Positions 60,304 through 64,000 of a stretch of 64,000 bases of DNA are shown piece by piece. Each line of letters begins with the position of its first letter. Position 1 is the stretch's first letter. Where the stretch lies: positions 56,353,910 to 56,417,909 of the forward strand of contig CM068585.1 of assembly GCA_035048485.1 (NCBI GenBank). The letters run 5' to 3'. Source of the DNA: Pteria penguin (Eukaryota; Mollusca; Bivalvia; Pterioida; Pteriidae). The notes under the pieces were generated by a model. The model ran no database searches, was not told where the DNA came from, and worked only from the letters and a program-made list of their open reading frames with translations. A program made the position numbers and the translations under genes.

Positions 60304-60486
60304 CATAGGCGGATTTAGACATTTTTTGAAAGGGGGAGGGGGGTGCAGTCTTCTATGACAAATGTTTTGCACTGTCTGGAAAGGGGGGGGGGTTCCAGCC
60401 CTAAAAATGGTCGAAATGACTTTTTTGGTAAAATTTTTCGACCAAAAGGGGGGATTTGCAATCCCCCTCCCCTCTCTAAATCTGCC
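60304..60486. mobile_element. GGCGGATTTAGA repeat copy 2
   Basis: It has the same start (GCATAGGCGGATTTAGACAT), interior (AAAATGGTCGAAATGAC) and end (TCTAAATCTGCC) as 17034-17213, in the same orientation. Confidence 0.65.
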
Positions 60487-61450
60487 AATGTTCCGTCATA
60501 CATTTTGTCTTCGCAACTCGTCCTAAAGCTTTGAGAGGATTTCATTGAAACTTGGTACAAACGGAGATGCAGATGTGAATATTGTAAGAAGATTTCTGTC
60601 CAAAAAGTTTTGCAGGAGTTTTGCCTCTGGGTAAACATATACTTGAAACTTATGCAGCTGGCGGGGGTATTCGTGGTGCATCGACACACAAGTTCATATA
60701 TACTTCTGTTTGTGATGAGTGCAGGTAATTTCATATTTTTGTAAACGTGATTTAATAGTAAAGTTCCGAAATGGTAATAAAGTTAATATTTATGATGGCT
60801 TTAGTAAAGATAGTTTTGTTGTCTTTAAACTTGGATTTTTATGTCCACGGATCGAATGATCGGTACTTTTTGTGTTCTGTCTGTTTGTCAGTAAATCTAA
60901 ACTTAACAGTAACATATGACGCATAAAAGGTAACAACTTCATCGTTAGCATGTACACTCTACTAACTAAGCTTTGTCATTCAAATGACGCCAACATCAGT
61001 CTCTTGACCGTGACCTTTATATCAAAGATTACTTTAGGCCTAATTTTGAACCCTTAAAGATAGACTTCAAATCTGTAATGTATACTGTATTCATGAAGCT
61101 CTATCAACTCACAACAAGGTCAATAATATTGGCCATGACCTTTTGTCAAAAATGATTTTTTTTCAGCAATTTTTGTGTCTCGCAAAAGTTCGAGATAGAT
61201 TTTTAAAAATGATATTATATGGCATTCAATGTCAGGACCTAAGGAAAATCTGTGGGAGAATACCATTGATTGGCTAGAAGCAAAGGTCAAAGTCAATGAC
61301 TCGCCAGGGAATACTTTTAATTTGTGGTGCCATTGCACTTAGCTTGCAGCATCCATACGGATTGTAATCCAGCCTGTTCATTAGAACAATACGGCCATGA
61401 AAATCAACGAATCACAAGCCAGGAATATATTTTCACAGTCGACGATTAGA

Positions 61451-61480
61451 TGACGTCAAAGAAAGATTTCTATGACGTCA
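61451..61480. promoter_or_regulatory. Pair of full CRE palindromes (TGACGTCA) upstream of the right-hand gene
   Basis: Two exact TGACGTCA octamers at 61451-61458 and 61473-61480 lie 79-108 bp upstream of the ATG at 61559. This arrangement is typical of CREB/ATF-responsive promoters. Caution: the octamer also occurs in unrelated repeats of this window, so the position is the main argument. Confidence 0.4.
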
Positions 61481-61558
61481 CAACGCTGTTCATTCCGGGA
61501 CGACTAGATAAACACGAAAATACGAGCTGCCGTTATTTGCGTTGAATTTCTGAACAAT

Positions 61559-64000
<2,442 letters not shown>

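Overview
The window is animal nuclear DNA: AT-rich, with long introns, GT-AG splice sites, AATAAA poly(A) signals, tRNA-derived SINEs, fold-back MITEs and minisatellites. Protein content and repeat style suggest a mollusc, probably a bivalve; that placement is inference. There is no bacterial operon, CRISPR array or rRNA gene.

Layout. (1) 1-16,711, minus strand: most of the mitochondrial dihydrolipoamide dehydrogenase gene (DLD). Eleven exons encode the first 408 residues, from the presequence to the start of the dimerisation region; the C-terminal exons lie beyond the left edge. (2) 16.7-19.7 kb: head-to-head spacer between DLD and GLYR1, with MITE fragments. (3) 19,747-55,439, plus strand: a complete 14-exon GLYR1/NDF gene (PWWP domain, AT-hook, beta-hydroxyacid dehydrogenase fold; 557 aa). 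Two antisense genes sit in its introns: a broken two-exon gene inside a 3.8-kb TIR element (intron 7), and an intact 890-aa LRR-Ig transmembrane receptor whose coding region is one exon (intron 8). (4) 55.9-61.5 kb: gene-free and satellite-rich. (5) 61,559 to the right edge, plus strand: the first four exons of a gene I do not recognise.

Function. DLD is the shared E3 subunit of the mitochondrial 2-oxoacid dehydrogenase complexes and the glycine cleavage system. GLYR1 is a nucleosome-binding chromatin protein. The nested receptor would act at the cell surface. I see no shared pathway; the arrangement looks like ordinary neighbours plus nested genes.

The main novelty is in the repeats. A 43-bp minisatellite in DLD intron 2 is built from the exon 2/intron 2 junction and lines up 24 copies of a 5' splice site. 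Two large satellite arrays (55 bp and 45 bp) look like expansions of different parts of one SINE family. A 3.8-kb TIR element can be placed by comparison with an uninterrupted copy of its target repeat, and several MITEs and SINEs are nested with visible target-site duplications. On the protein side, GLYR1 keeps a lysine at the dehydrogenase catalytic position, and the LRR-Ig receptor carries ten consecutive 11-residue repeats just inside the membrane.
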